Counted from the stretch's first letter, positions 28,156-37,577 are shown. The stretch is DNA of 64,000 bases from Pseudomonas sp. FP198 (GCF_030687895.1 NZ_CP117452.1:5075001-5139000); one strand, 5' to 3'. Notes: generated from the sequence alone by a model not told the origin. A program made the numbers and translations.

Positions 28156-28457
28156 TGGCCGAACCGCCGTTCGCTGTCGGCCAACTTGTTGCGCACCACG
28201 GCGTCCATGTCCAGGCCCAGCTCGCTGCACAGCAGCAACAGGTACAAGACGATGTCACCGATTTCCTGCCCGGCGTGGGCAAGTTTTTCCACGGGCAACT
28301 GGCGTGACTGCTCCTCGGTCAACCACTGGAAAATCTCCACCAATTCAGCCATTTCGACGCTGGCGGCCATGGCCAGGTTTTTCGGGCTGTGAAATTGCCG
28401 CCAATCGTTACGATCACGGATGGCATGCAGGCGTTCGGTCAGTTCAACAAGGTTCAT
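28152..28457 (-). CDS. MazG-like nucleotide pyrophosphohydrolase
   Basis: A 101-residue all-alpha NTP-pyrophosphatase of the MazG-like / RS21-C6 group. The metal-binding pattern is visible: NLAMAASVEMAELVEIFQW (ExxE within helix 2) and EEIGD-like QEIGDIVLYLLLLC (ExxD in helix 3). It hydrolyses nucleoside triphosphates, possibly (d)CTP derivatives or other damaged nucleotides. The ATG at 28457 has CAGGAGAG about ten bases upstream. The stop overlaps the cmoM start by four bases. Confidence 0.85.
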   Translation of the reverse strand: MNLVELTERLHAIRDRNDWRQFHSPKNLAMAASVEMAELVEIFQWLTEEQSRQLPVEKLAHAGQEIGDIVLYLLLLCSELGLDMDAVVRNKLADSERRFGQ

Positions 28458-28620
28458 CGGGCTCTCCTGGATGCGCATAGCTTCGAGGGGATGACGAGGT
28501 AAGGCAAGAGTCTCGATACAAAGCGCCGGTTTGCCCCATAATCGAACGATCCCGGCCCGGACCGCTCCTACATTCAGGAGCAAAAGGCTCAACGTAGATC
28601 CCTCTCATCAGGACGCACAC

Positions 28621-28914
28621 ATGCAGGTAGAAAGCTTTTTCGAATGGCTCGGTCAGGCGCTCGGTTCGGTGATCCGTTTTATCGTCGATCTGCTCAGTGG
28701 CCTGTTCAACACCCTGGCCAATGCCGGCGGCAATTTTGTCGAAGGCCTGTCCCGGACGCTGGGAATGGATACTTCAATCATCAGCATCATTGCGCTGATC
28801 CTCGGGCTGATGCTGTTGTACTCGGCGATCCGCGCCTTCATGCGGGCGTCAATCGTCATGGGCATCATCTGGCTGGTGCTGGGGTTGTGGCTGTTGAGCT
28901 GGATTATTCATTAA
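28621..28914 (+). CDS. small membrane protein of unknown function
   Basis: A 97-residue protein with an amphipathic N-terminal half (VESFFEWLGQALGSVIRFIV) and two hydrophobic helices at about residues 50-68 (TSIISIIALILGLMLLYSAI) and 76-95 (ASIVMGIIWLVLGLWLLSWI). It should sit in the inner membrane. No conserved catalytic pattern is seen. The ATG at 28621 is preceded by CAGGACG. Divergent from the MazG-like gene and followed by a repeat. Found as a conserved hypothetical in many pseudomonads as far as I recall, but no role is known to me. Confidence 0.68.
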   Translation: MQVESFFEWLGQALGSVIRFIVDLLSGLFNTLANAGGNFVEGLSRTLGMDTSIISIIALILGLMLLYSAIRAFMRASIVMGIIWLVLGLWLLSWIIH

Positions 28915-28930
28915 GGCATTCACCGCCAGA

Positions 28931-29068
28931 CACCTGTGGCGAGGGGATTTATCCCCGTTCGGCTGCGTAGCAGTCGCAGACCGGGCGGCACGGTTCAACT
29001 GATGTAGCGCAGTGCCTGGTTCTGGGGCCGCTGCGCAGCCCAGCGGGGATGAATCCCCTCGCCACGAT
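28931..29068. repeat. REP-like inverted repeat pair (third sequence type)
   Basis: GTGGCGAGGGGATTTATCCC at the left and GGGATGAATCCCCTCGCCAC at the right, enclosing a GC-rich stretch with a smaller internal palindrome (GGCTGCG/CGCAGCC). It fills the gap between the small membrane protein and the MATE gene. Confidence 0.78.
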
Positions 29069-29134
29069 GAATCCGAACGCTGAGAGAACGATTATCAGGA
29101 ACCCGCTACAATCGCGCTCCTTCAAGGAGCCCGC

Positions 29135-30484
29135 ATGCCCAAGCTGATTACCGACTGGCGCGACCGCCTTACTCATCGCCGGGTCTGGGCGCTGGCTGCG
29201 CCGATGATTCTCTCGAACATTTCCGTGCCGCTGGTGGCGCTGGTGGACAGCACCGTCATCGGCCATTTGCCCCATGCCCATCAGTTAGGCGCAGTGGCGG
29301 TCGGAGCGAGTCTGTATACGGTGCTGGCATGGGCCATGGGTTTCCTGCGCATGGGCACCACCGGGTTCGCCGCCCAGGCGGCCGGGCGTGCCGACGGCGC
29401 GGCGTTGCGCCAGGTGTTGTTGCAGGGCCTGCTGTTGGCGATGGGGCTGGCGGTGCTGCTCGGTGCCATCGGTATTCCCTTGAGCGACGTGGCGCTGCAC
29501 TTCATGCAACCGTCCGCCGAACTCAACCAGTTGACCCGCGATTTCTTCCACACTCGCCTTTTCGGCTTGCCGGCGGCGCTGGCCAGCTATGCGCTGGTCG
29601 GCTGGTTCCTCGGCGCCCAGAACGCCCGCGCGCCGCTGGCGATCCTGCTGGTGACCAACCTGGTGAACATCGCCTTGAACCTCTGGTTCGTGATCGGCCT
29701 GGACTGGGGCGTGACCGGTTCGGCCCGGGCGTCGGTCATCGCCGAATGGACGGGAGCGCTGGTAGGCCTGGCCCTGGCGCGCAACACCCTGCGCAACTGG
29801 CCTGGGCAGATAGCCTGGGCGGCGCTGGGCTTGTGGCAGAACTGGCGACCGTTGCTGGCGGTGAACCGGGACATTTTCATCCGCAGCCTGGTGCTGCAAT
29901 CGGTGTTTTTCCTGATCACGGTGCAAGGCGCGCGCCTGGGCGATGCGACCGTGGCCGCCAATGCCCTGCTGCTCAACGGCCTGCTGCTGACCGCCCACGC
30001 CCTGGACGGCCTGGCCCACGCCGTGGAAGCACTGTGCGGCCACGCCATTGGTGCTCGCGACCGCCTGGCCCTGCGCCGTGCGCTGGTCGTTGCCAGCGGC
30101 TGGTCATTGATTGCCAGCCTCGGGTTTGCCCTGCTGTTCCTTCTTGCTGGGCATTTGTTCATCGACATGCAGACCGACATCGCCGAAGTGCGGAACACCG
30201 CATACGACTACTTGCCTTATCTGGCGGCGTTACCGTTGATTGCGGTATCGAGCTATCTGCTCGATGGCCTGTTCATCGGCGCCACCCGCGCCCGGGAAAT
30301 GCGCAACGGCATGCTCCTGACCCTGCTACTGACGTTGCCGTTCGCCTGGGTCCTGCAAGGATTGGGCAATCACGGCCTGTGGATCACTTTCCTGCTGTTC
30401 ATGGCCTTGCGCAGCCTGACGCTCGGTACCTTCGCCTGGCGTTTGCAACGACACGACAGCTGGCTCGGTGGCAATGCCCGGTGA
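29135..30484 (+). CDS. dinF: MATE-family efflux transporter (DinF type)
   Basis: A 449-residue multidrug and toxin extrusion transporter with twelve helices. The start WALAAPMILSNISVPLVALVDSTVIGHL is characteristic of DinF-type MATE proteins; RMGTTGFAAQAAGRADG holds the next conserved stretch and AVEALCGHAIGARDR the matching region in the second half. Expected to export organic cations or bile-salt-like compounds using protons or sodium. A textbook AAGGAG lies six bases before the ATG. I see no SOS box in the short upstream region, so damage induction is not indicated. Confidence 0.87.
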   Translation: MPKLITDWRDRLTHRRVWALAAPMILSNISVPLVALVDSTVIGHLPHAHQLGAVAVGASLYTVLAWAMGFLRMGTTGFAAQAAGRADGAALRQVLLQGLLLAMGLAVLLGAIGIPLSDVALHFMQPSAELNQLTRDFFHTRLFGLPAALASYALVGWFLGAQNARAPLAILLVTNLVNIALNLWFVIGLDWGVTGSARASVIAEWTGALVGLALARNTLRNWPGQIAWAALGLWQNWRPLLAVNRDIFIRSLVLQSVFFLITVQGARLGDATVAANALLLNGLLLTAHALDGLAHAVEALCGHAIGARDRLALRRALVVASGWSLIASLGFALLFLLAGHLFIDMQTDIAEVRNTAYDYLPYLAALPLIAVSSYLLDGLFIGATRAREMRNGMLLTLLLTLPFAWVLQGLGNHGLWITFLLFMALRSLTLGTFAWRLQRHDSWLGGNAR

Positions 30485-30489
30485 GGCCT

Positions 30490-31287
30490 TCAATCCTGGT
30501 TGCCTTGCCATAGCTGCCGCAACTGCTCCAGACGTTCGTGTTGCGAGCCGCCAGCCAGCCCCGGCGCTGGCTGAGCATCAGGGTATTGCAAGCGTAGCCA
30601 CAACCAGCCGTCGAGTGCGCTCTGTTCGCTGAACCCCAGCGCCAACCCTTGCTGCAAATATTCCCAGAGCGACCAGTAGTCATGCCCAATGGAGCAGGAC
30701 CAACGCCAGACATGACGCTCCAATACACACGCCTGCAACTGGCTTTGTTGCCTGTCACTGAGGCCCGGCTCGTTCTCCAGCGCCGACACCGGCAAGCCGG
30801 GATTGGCGAGCTGTTGCCAGCCCTCCGAGCCCATGGTCCGATCAGCCCAGGTGCCTCCGAACCAGCGCAGAATGCTGATCGGCCCCATCCAGCAACTGAG
30901 TTCGCGAGGGTCGCAACCATCAAAAAAATAACTCGCGGTGTGCGGGTTGTAATAGCTCAACAAAGCCTTGTAGTGCAGGCCCAGCGTGACCGTCAGCATC
31001 CGCCGCAAATGCGTCAGCAGCGCCTCGACAGGCGCAGCGCTCACGATCAACAACCCCGGCCAGGACCGGCTATCGAGATGGCACAGGCTGGCCAGCGCTG
31101 GCGATCGCTGCAGATCCACCAACAGCGGGCCATCGTCCCTCAATTCGTGAAGATCGGTGTCTTCGAACAGAAGAAAGCGCCGTGCCTCGGCAAATTGCTC
31201 CCGCAGGCGCTGCGCGGCTCCGGAGGCGTCCGGCGCGTCGAGCAGCAGCCATTGCGGCGTGACCCCAGGCATGGCGGCAGCGTTCAT
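30490..31287 (-). CDS. DUF4123 domain protein (type VI secretion adaptor)
   Basis: A 265-residue DUF4123 protein. The domain spans about residues 10-130, with WLLLDAPDASGAAQRLREQF, then GPLLVDLQRSPALASL and WPGLLIVSAAPVEALLTHLR, followed by FDGCDPRELSCWMGPISI. DUF4123 (Tap/TEC) proteins load a specific effector onto the VgrG encoded next to them. Here the ATG overlaps the vgrG stop by four bases, so the two are translated together. The gene that usually follows, the effector, is absent: the next stop codon, five bases on, is that of the convergent MATE gene. Confidence 0.85.
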   Translation of the reverse strand: MNAAAMPGVTPQWLLLDAPDASGAAQRLREQFAEARRFLLFEDTDLHELRDDGPLLVDLQRSPALASLCHLDSRSWPGLLIVSAAPVEALLTHLRRMLTVTLGLHYKALLSYYNPHTASYFFDGCDPRELSCWMGPISILRWFGGTWADRTMGSEGWQQLANPGLPVSALENEPGLSDRQQSQLQACVLERHVWRWSCSIGHDYWSLWEYLQQGLALGFSEQSALDGWLWLRLQYPDAQPAPGLAGGSQHERLEQLRQLWQGNQD

Positions 31288-32606
31288 GGCGCTGCGCCCG
31301 CACCACGTTGCGTCACCAGGCGGCAGACGCACACCGCCCGGGTGCAGGGGTTGAACGCCCCTCCGCCGGGCAACAGGCACAGCAGGAACAGCGGCTCGCC
31401 ACCGCGCACTGCAGACAACAGGTGGTCATCGACGCCAGGCGTCCCGGGTGTTTCTGACAAGCTCGCGCTGGCTGGCGCTGGCTGTGTGCCAATGAGCGGC
31501 GGTGGGCCGAGAAAGGCGCAGATAAGCGGGCGATCCGGGTCACCCTCGATAAAGCTCACCAGGACCTCGGTGCCCTCACGAATCCGATCGCCTGCGCAGG
31601 CCGCCAGCTCAGGCGCCAACGGCAGCCAGCAATGGCTGGCGCTGGCCCCTTCCCCTTGATAGACCCAGTCGAACTGCACCGCCACTCGCCCAGGCACCTG
31701 GTCCGCAGGCTCATCCACGTCTACCACCCATCCGCGTTGCCGGCTCACCATGACCGGCTTCGCAGGCACCTTTTCTGCCACAAACGACAGCCCGAAGGGA
31801 ATGGCCCGGAACCGGTTGGCATATCGACCTGACTGGCCACGATGCTCGACCCTGGTCAATAACCAGCGCCGGTTCCAGTCCTTGAAAGAGTGAGCGGTCA
31901 GGGTCAGGGTCTGGCCGCTGTGCAAGTGCATCAGATCGCTCTGGCCCTCGGCGGCCTGTATGCCGATGCCCTCGGAGCCAGCCTGAACGCTGAAGGCGTG
32001 CACGGCGTCAGCCTGGCCGTCACCGCCGTAGATGACTTCGCCAGCGGAAAAGACACTGCCCGGCGCATCGGAGAAAACCAGGCAGTGCCCATCCCGGGCA
32101 TGCTCGAAATGGAACCGGATGCCAGCCTGGAAGCATATCCTTTGCAGAAATTGCAGGTCGGATTCCCGATATTGGCTACAGACATCCCGCGTCGGAAAAT
32201 CACCGCTCAAGTCCAGGCACAGCCCGCGCCCGCCGATGCCGTGCCCGCTCAAGACCTGGCGAATGATCTGCGGTATCGAGCGGCCACTGAATACCCGCTG
32301 GCTGAAGCGCTGCGCCAGGTAGGCAAGCTTCGGCTCGATGCGCACATCGCAATTGCCGCCATGACGGTGCTGCACAACTTCGTGGAGCTGTCCGTGAATG
32401 CCCCGGCCGCAGCTCCCGAAACTCAACCAGACGCTGCGGTACAGCAGGCCCGCCAGGTCCAGCGGCGTGTCACTGGTCACCAGTTCCACCTCGAACAGGA
32501 AGGGTTCGCTGATGCTTTCATTGCCGGTGAAGGCCACGACAACAAAGGACTCGGGCAGACCGGTTATCTCCAGACGAAATGCTGACTCGCGGGCTGGACA
32601 GGACAT
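31284..32606 (-). CDS. vgrG: type VI secretion system tip protein VgrG (short form)
   Basis: A 440-residue VgrG. The gp27-like part is clear: FRLEITGLPESFVVVAFTGN, then QFLQRICFQAGIRFHFEH, and KDWNRRWLLTRVEHRG. The gp5-like OB-fold region has PGRVAVQFDWVYQGEG and EVLVSFIEGDPDRPLICAF. It stops soon after that; the long beta-helical needle of standard VgrGs (600-700 residues) is missing and is replaced by about 65 residues with several cysteines. I chose MSCPARESAF at 32606; the frame extends upstream to 32798 without support. It forms the spike of a type VI apparatus encoded elsewhere, paired with the DUF4123 adaptor. Confidence 0.86.
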   Translation of the reverse strand: MSCPARESAFRLEITGLPESFVVVAFTGNESISEPFLFEVELVTSDTPLDLAGLLYRSVWLSFGSCGRGIHGQLHEVVQHRHGGNCDVRIEPKLAYLAQRFSQRVFSGRSIPQIIRQVLSGHGIGGRGLCLDLSGDFPTRDVCSQYRESDLQFLQRICFQAGIRFHFEHARDGHCLVFSDAPGSVFSAGEVIYGGDGQADAVHAFSVQAGSEGIGIQAAEGQSDLMHLHSGQTLTLTAHSFKDWNRRWLLTRVEHRGQSGRYANRFRAIPFGLSFVAEKVPAKPVMVSRQRGWVVDVDEPADQVPGRVAVQFDWVYQGEGASASHCWLPLAPELAACAGDRIREGTEVLVSFIEGDPDRPLICAFLGPPPLIGTQPAPASASLSETPGTPGVDDHLLSAVRGGEPLFLLCLLPGGGAFNPCTRAVCVCRLVTQRGAGAAP

Positions 32607-32761
32607 CGGCGTTTCTCTACAGGAGGGGGCGACCGGGCATTCTGGCCGAGAGCCCGGGTCGAGTAGAGGGGCCAAGTACAAGTAAGGAACGGGACTACAC
32701 GAAATAAGGACCTTTCCGATTAGCTGCCCCCGAGTGAGGAAATTTCCACAGCGCAAATCAA

Positions 32762-32831
32762 AACGCCCTCCGGAACTGTCCGAAAATACCCGCGGCATGC
32801 GGCGTATTTTCTGACAGTCCCGGAGGGCGTT
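32762..32831 (-). terminator. long hairpin downstream of speA
   Basis: A 70-base near-perfect inverted repeat: AACGCCCTCCGG (32762-32773) with CCGGAGGGCGTT (32820-32831), continued by ACTGTC with GACAGT and GAAAATAC with GTATTTTC, around a loop of 14 bases. It lies 21 bases past the speA stop and is followed on that strand by TTGATTT. It probably ends the speA transcript, and may also insulate the upstream region of vgrG. Confidence 0.75.
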
Positions 32832-32852
32832 GCGCTTGGCGCTATTGCCCTG

Positions 32853-34766
32853 TCAGGAAGACAGGTAGGAAGAACGAGTCAACCCGAGACGCAGGGCATC
32901 CAGGAACTGGGTGCGTTCGGCCGCCGTGATCCGGGCGCTGGCGCACTTGTCACGGTAATGAGTCATCAGTTCCTCCGGCGACAGGTGCACGTAGCGCAAC
33001 ATGTCCTCGATGGTGTCGTGGGTTTCGATACCGGCGTGGTACACGCTGCCGTCGGCGTTCTGGTAGATGTTCACCGAATCGGTGTCACCAAACAGGTTGT
33101 GCATGTCACCGAGGATCTCCTGGTAGGCACCCACCAGGAAAATGCCCAGCAGATAGTCTTCGCCCGGATTGAGCGAATGGACCGGCAGGCTGGTCTCGAT
33201 GCTCTGCTCATCGACGTATTGCTTGATCTTGCCGTCGGAATCGCAGGTCAGGTCTTGCAGCACGGCGCGGCGCAGTGGCTCTTCATCGAGACGATGCAAC
33301 GGCAGGATCGGCAACACCTGGCCGATCGCCCAGGTGTCCGGCAAGCTCTGGAACACCGAGAAGTTGCAGATGTACTTGTCGGCCAGCTTGTCGTTGAGCT
33401 CATCGAGCACTTGACGGTGCGAGCGCTGACGGGCCTTCAGCGAGTTGTGCAGACGACGGCAAACGGCGAAGTAGCACTGCTCGGCCAGGGCTTTCTCCGC
33501 CAGGGTCAGCTTGCCATCGGCGTACTGCGCAGCCACGTCGCTCATGTAGTGGGTGGCACGCCAGTAGGTCTCGGTGACCATCTCGATATCGGTCGGACCC
33601 AGCAGGTCCACCAGCCATTGCACGGTTTCCGGCAGGCTTTCCTTGTTTTCGATCACCGGCACATCGTCATGGTGCTTCTCGACGTCGGTGACCTGGACCA
33701 CCAGCATCGCGTGATGGGCGGTCAACGAGCGGCCGCTCTCGGAAAAGATGTGCGGGTGCGGCAGGCTCTGGGCATCGCAGAACTCCTTGAGCATCCCCAC
33801 CACGACCCCGGCGTAATCGTCCATGTCGTAGTTGATCGAGCTGGCGTTGCGCGAGTGCGTACCGTCGTAGTCGACGCCCAGACCGCCGCCGACATCGATG
33901 TGATCCACCGGCAGGCCGAGGTTGCGCAGCTCACCGTAGTAACGGATCGCTTCCTTGAAACCATGCTGGTAGTCCGCCAGGTTGGCGATCTGCGAGCCCA
34001 TGTGGAAGTGCAGCAGGCGGATGCCTTGGTCCAGGCCGGCGCCGCGGAAGCGCTCGACCACCGACAACAGCTGCGCGGCAGATAAGCCGAACTTGGATTT
34101 TTCGCCGCCGGTATCGGCCCATTTGCTCGATGCCAGGGACGACAGGCGCACCCGCAGACCGACCTGCGGCTTGACCTTGAGCGACGCAGCCTCTTCGATC
34201 ACCAGGCCGACTTCGGACTCCTTCTCGATCACGATGAAGACGTTGTGGCCCAGCTTCTGGCCCATCAGCGCCAGGCGGATGAACTCGCGGTCCTTGTAGC
34301 CATTGCAGACGATGGTCCCGCCCTTTGGCGCCAGGGCCAGCACCGCCAGCAACTCGGGCTTGGAACCGGCTTCCAGGCCGATGGAGACATTCTGGGTGGC
34401 GATGATGTTTTCGATCACCGCTTCCTGCTGGTTTACCTTGATCGGGTAAAGCGCGGTGTACTGGCTCTGGTATTCCAGGCGTGCAATGTTGCTGTCGAAC
34501 GCGCCGGTGAGCTGACGCACCCGATCTTGCAGGATATCGGGGAAGCGCACCAACAGCGGCAACGAAAGGCCACTCTGGCGCAACTGGTCGACTTGCTCGT
34601 ACAAATCGATCGGCGAACTGTCGGGGCCGTTCGGACGGACTTCGACGCGACCGGCTTCATTGATCGCGAAATACCCGGCCCCCCAATGGCGGATCCCGTA
34701 AACGCTGCGGCTGTCCGCAACTGTCCATTGGCTGCCATCGTCTTTGCGTGTGCGTCGTACGGACAT
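32853..34766 (-). CDS. speA: biosynthetic arginine decarboxylase
   Basis: A 637-residue PLP- and Mg-dependent enzyme converting arginine to agmatine, the first step of putrescine synthesis through agmatine deiminase. The PLP lysine is in [15 protein letters not shown] (about residue 108); [11 protein letters not shown] and [13 protein letters not shown] form the phosphate-binding and barrel motifs, and the C-terminal part contains the substrate cysteine-region segment typical of fold III decarboxylases. Length equals that of E. coli and P. aeruginosa SpeA. First in the conserved run speA-sui1-yfcD-DUF2333-gcbA, each with its own spacing. Confidence 0.95.
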   Translation of the reverse strand: MSVRRTRKDDGSQWTVADSRSVYGIRHWGAGYFAINEAGRVEVRPNGPDSSPIDLYEQVDQLRQSGLSLPLLVRFPDILQDRVRQLTGAFDSNIARLEYQSQYTALYPIKVNQQEAVIENIIATQNVSIGLEAGSKPELLAVLALAPKGGTIVCNGYKDREFIRLALMGQKLGHNVFIVIEKESEVGLVIEEAASLKVKPQVGLRVRLSSLASSKWADTGGEKSKFGLSAAQLLSVVERFRGAGLDQGIRLLHFHMGSQIANLADYQHGFKEAIRYYGELRNLGLPVDHIDVGGGLGVDYDGTHSRNASSINYDMDDYAGVVVGMLKEFCDAQSLPHPHIFSESGRSLTAHHAMLVVQVTDVEKHHDDVPVIENKESLPETVQWLVDLLGPTDIEMVTETYWRATHYMSDVAAQYADGKLTLAEKALAEQCYFAVCRRLHNSLKARQRSHRQVLDELNDKLADKYICNFSVFQSLPDTWAIGQVLPILPLHRLDEEPLRRAVLQDLTCDSDGKIKQYVDEQSIETSLPVHSLNPGEDYLLGIFLVGAYQEILGDMHNLFGDTDSVNIYQNADGSVYHAGIETHDTIEDMLRYVHLSPEELMTHYRDKCASARITAAERTQFLDALRLGLTRSSYLSS

Positions 34767-34975
34767 CGAAGTCCCCTATAAAGAAGTCAAAATGCACCAT
34801 CCGGTCGGAGGCTGGCGCAGTCTAGAGAATGGAAATGACGATTTGCCTGTAAGCAAGGTAGACCCTGCCCGCAGCGCTGAGTTTAGAACCCCGTTCAGAA
34901 CAGGTTCTGTGAAAACCATGTGGGCGATCGCAAACCGAGGTCCGGATCAAGCCAGGGTGGGTTTCACAGAAGCTG

Positions 34976-35347
34976 CTAGCCGCCGGATTTCTTTGCCTTG
35001 AAACCGTGTCGGGTAAGTTCCGCCAGCAAGAGCTCGACATGATCGCCCTGGATCTCGATGACGCCGTCCTTCAACGCGCCACCGGTACCACAGCGTTTTT
35101 TCAGCGTCGTTGCCAGCTCTTTGAGCGCGTCCTCGGCCAGCGGCACGCCGGTGATTGTGGTCACCGTCTTGCCACCTCGACCTTTGCTTTCGCGGCGTAC
35201 GCGAGCAATGCCGTCCCCGGCGGGAATGGCTGTCTGTTTGCAGATGCAGGCATCCACCGGCTGGCGGCAATCAGGGCAATGACGACCGGCGTCGGTAGAA
35301 AATACCAGGCCGCCCAGGGCGGCGAAGGATGCGGCTTTTTTGGCCAC
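34976..35347 (-). CDS. SUI1-family translation initiation factor-like protein (YciH)
   Basis: A 123-residue protein with a short zinc-ribbon-like segment (HCPDCRQPVDACIC) and a C-terminal SUI1/eIF1 domain (GGKTVTTITGVPLAEDALKE, then KKRCGTGGALKDGVIEIQGDH). YciH in E. coli binds the 30S subunit and discriminates against unsuitable initiation complexes. Translation begins at the GTG at 35347 (VAKKAASFAALG), which follows GAAGAGGA; the upstream extension to 35413 lacks a site. Same place as PA4840 next to speA. Confidence 0.85.
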   Translation of the reverse strand: MAKKAASFAALGGLVFSTDAGRHCPDCRQPVDACICKQTAIPAGDGIARVRRESKGRGGKTVTTITGVPLAEDALKELATTLKKRCGTGGALKDGVIEIQGDHVELLLAELTRHGFKAKKSGG

Positions 35348-35518
35348 CGGCAATCCTCTTCGGAGGACAAAGACTGGTCGAGGGGCGAAAGTGCCTCGAC
35401 CGCGAAGCCCCACTCAGGCAGGGGCAGCGCAGCTGGACCGAACGAAGTCGGCCAAGCTTGAAAAGTCGCGCAGTGTAACGACAAAAAGCCCACTTGCTAA
35501 GGGCCAATCAGCGCCAAT

Positions 35519-36076
35519 TTACAGCTTCTTTGCGACACCGCGGTCACGGGCGCGCAAATAGCGCCCAAGCGCCGCCAGGGAGTCCGGGCAATACGGTTTG
35601 TGGCGGATTTCATCGAGCACCTGCTCGACGGGCAGAAAGCGTGCTTCCAGCACTTCTTCCGGTTGCAGGACCAACGGCCCGTCCCACACGGCGGAAAACG
35701 CCGCGCACCACAGGCGACTGCCGGTGTCCTCGAAATAGAAATGATCGTGGGCGACCAGTTCGACGCCGCTCACGCCTAATTCTTCGGCCAGCTCGCGTGC
35801 GGCCGACTCGGCGTACGTCTCGTGGGCCTGGACCATTCCCCCTGCCGCGACATCCCAATAGCCGGGGTAAATAGCCTTGCTCAAGGTTCTTCGATGAACG
35901 CAAAGCTCGCCCGCCGAATTGAACAGCATGATGTAGGTGCCGCGTCCGATCAGGCCTCGCTCGCGCAGATCCGAGCGCACCAGGCTGCCGAGCAGATTGT
36001 CGTCTTCGTCGACCCAAGCGATCAGCTCGGCATCCGAGGCCACTCGGTGAGCGTCCTCCCGGGTGCTTTCGTCCAT
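35519..36076 (-). CDS. yfcD: NUDIX hydrolase (YfcD type)
   Basis: A 185-residue NUDIX enzyme. The Nudix box is GGMVQAHETYAESAARELAEELG (start about residue 80), with the metal-binding REx2EE form RELAEEL. The N-terminus (LIAWVDEDDNLLGSLVRSDLRERGL) is typical of the isopentenyl-diphosphate isomerase-like YfcD branch. It hydrolyses a nucleoside diphosphate derivative; substrate not known. Ends three bases from the start-side of the DUF2333 gene's stop, so they are probably co-transcribed. Confidence 0.87.
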   Translation of the reverse strand: MDESTREDAHRVASDAELIAWVDEDDNLLGSLVRSDLRERGLIGRGTYIMLFNSAGELCVHRRTLSKAIYPGYWDVAAGGMVQAHETYAESAARELAEELGVSGVELVAHDHFYFEDTGSRLWCAAFSAVWDGPLVLQPEEVLEARFLPVEQVLDEIRHKPYCPDSLAALGRYLRARDRGVAKKL

Positions 36077-36079
36077 CCT

Positions 36080-37147
36080 TCAGCCCTGATTGAGCAATTG
36101 CCGCAGGTCAATCACCGCCGCATTGGCCCGAGAAATATAGTTGGCCATGACCAGCGAGTGGTTCGCCAACACCCCGAAGCCGCTGCCGTTGAGAATCATC
36201 GGGCTCCAGATCGGCTCCTGTGAAGCCTCCAGTTCGCGAATGATCTGCCGCACGCTGACCGTCGCGTTCTTCTTCGCCAGCACGTCTGCGAAATCCACCT
36301 CGATGGCGCGCAGCAAGTGAGACAGCGCCCAGGCTTGGCCACGAGCCTCGTAGAACACGTTGTCGATTTGCAGCCAAGGTGTCTCGACAACTTCTTCGTC
36401 AACCTGCGGCACCTGCCCCGGCGCCGGGACCTCGGTCTTCAGCGAGGTGTTGAGCTTGACCCGGCCGACGCTGGCGGACAGGCGCTGGGACAGCGACCCC
36501 AGGCGCGTACCGACATCCCCCAGCCAGTTGTTCAGGTTGTCGGCGCGGGCGTAGAACAACGCGCTTTTCTGACTTGGATCGGACAGGCGCGCCTGATAAC
36601 GGCTCAAGGAATTGATGCCTTCCTGGTATTCCGATTCGCTGGACGGGAGCACCCAGCTGCGGTTGTCGAAGTTGAAGCGCGGCTCGGCCTTGGCCAGGTC
36701 GGCGTCTTCGGCGGACTGCGACTGGGAACGGGCGAAGTCCTTGCGCAGGGCACGGCTCAGGTCGCGGACCTGCACCAGCACGCCGTATTCCCAACTGGGC
36801 ATGTTGTCCATCCACAGGCCTGGCGGAAAGCGGTCGTTGGAAATGTAGCCGCCCTGCTTGGTCAGCAAGGTTCCGGCGACGGTCTTGAGGGTTTCCACAG
36901 TGGTGTAGCCGACCACCATCTGCCGGCCATCCTTCTCGGCCGCTGCCTGGGCGTTCTGCTGTACCGGAAACAGCTCGGGCTCCTGACTCCAATACCAGCC
37001 GACTGCAATAGTCGCCAGCAGGTACAGGCCAATGAGCGTGGCCAGCGCCCGACTGAAAAACAGCCCACCCAGATAGCTGCGGGTGTCCGATTTCGGTTCG
37101 GCGGCGCGTTCAGGCGCGCTGCCCGCGCGGTTCTTCCAGTCCAGCAT
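36080..37147 (-). CDS. DUF2333 family membrane-anchored protein
   Basis: A 355-residue protein matching PA4842. A single hydrophobic helix near residues 32-52 (ALATLIGLYLLATIAVGWYW) anchors it to the inner membrane after a short cytoplasmic start; the remaining 300 residues should face the periplasm and are largely helical (DSLSRYQ, FARSQSQSAEDADLAK). No catalytic motif is visible and the family has no known function. Upstream of yfcD on the same strand with a 3-base gap, suggesting an operon. Confidence 0.83.
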   Translation of the reverse strand: MLDWKNRAGSAPERAAEPKSDTRSYLGGLFFSRALATLIGLYLLATIAVGWYWSQEPELFPVQQNAQAAAEKDGRQMVVGYTTVETLKTVAGTLLTKQGGYISNDRFPPGLWMDNMPSWEYGVLVQVRDLSRALRKDFARSQSQSAEDADLAKAEPRFNFDNRSWVLPSSESEYQEGINSLSRYQARLSDPSQKSALFYARADNLNNWLGDVGTRLGSLSQRLSASVGRVKLNTSLKTEVPAPGQVPQVDEEVVETPWLQIDNVFYEARGQAWALSHLLRAIEVDFADVLAKKNATVSVRQIIRELEASQEPIWSPMILNGSGFGVLANHSLVMANYISRANAAVIDLRQLLNQG

Positions 37148-37577
37148 GGCGATGTCCCTTCAATCACTTGAGTTCACGGTTCGACCACAACCTTACATCA
37201 ACGTGCCTTGGCCGGCATCCGTCGTTGGGCTTATCGGAGAATTACCGCCACGAGACAACGCCCCGCCTAGGGGAATCCCTGAACCTCATCGGCTGGAAAA
37301 TCGAAGAAACCGCGTCGTTAGAAGCGAAGATAACGCCACGCAAGCGGCGTCGTTACGCCGTACCGGAAAAGCCTGTATCGGCTGTTGGATATCACTGTAG
37401 CCCTTTATTTATATGAGCCGAGACCCGGTCCGCAAAGGCAATTCCAGACCGACAGGTCAGAAACTGAATGGCGCCTCCTGGCAGATTATTGATGTAGAAC
37501 ACTCATGTAAGGGAAAAGAGGTGCTAGCATAGAGCCACCAGTCGATCTCAGCATGCCCCCTAACTAGTAGTCAGGAT
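37148..37577. other. 430-bp divergent intergenic region
   Basis: Lies between the DUF2333 gene and gcbA, which point away from each other. Frames such as 37168-37416 are open but have no ribosome binding site or recognisable domain, so I do not call a gene. The stretch is somewhat AT-richer than its surroundings (for example CCCTTTATTTATATGAGCC near 37399) and must contain the gcbA promoter. Nothing else is recognised. Confidence 0.4.

Noticed and set aside
29068..29134. LexA (SOS) box before dinF
   Set aside because: The name dinF suggested damage induction, but no CTG-N10-CAG type site is present in the short upstream region.
37168..37416. 82-codon frame in the DUF2333-gcbA gap
   Set aside because: No ribosome binding site, no recognisable domain and a composition unlike that of coding frames here; treated as intergenic.
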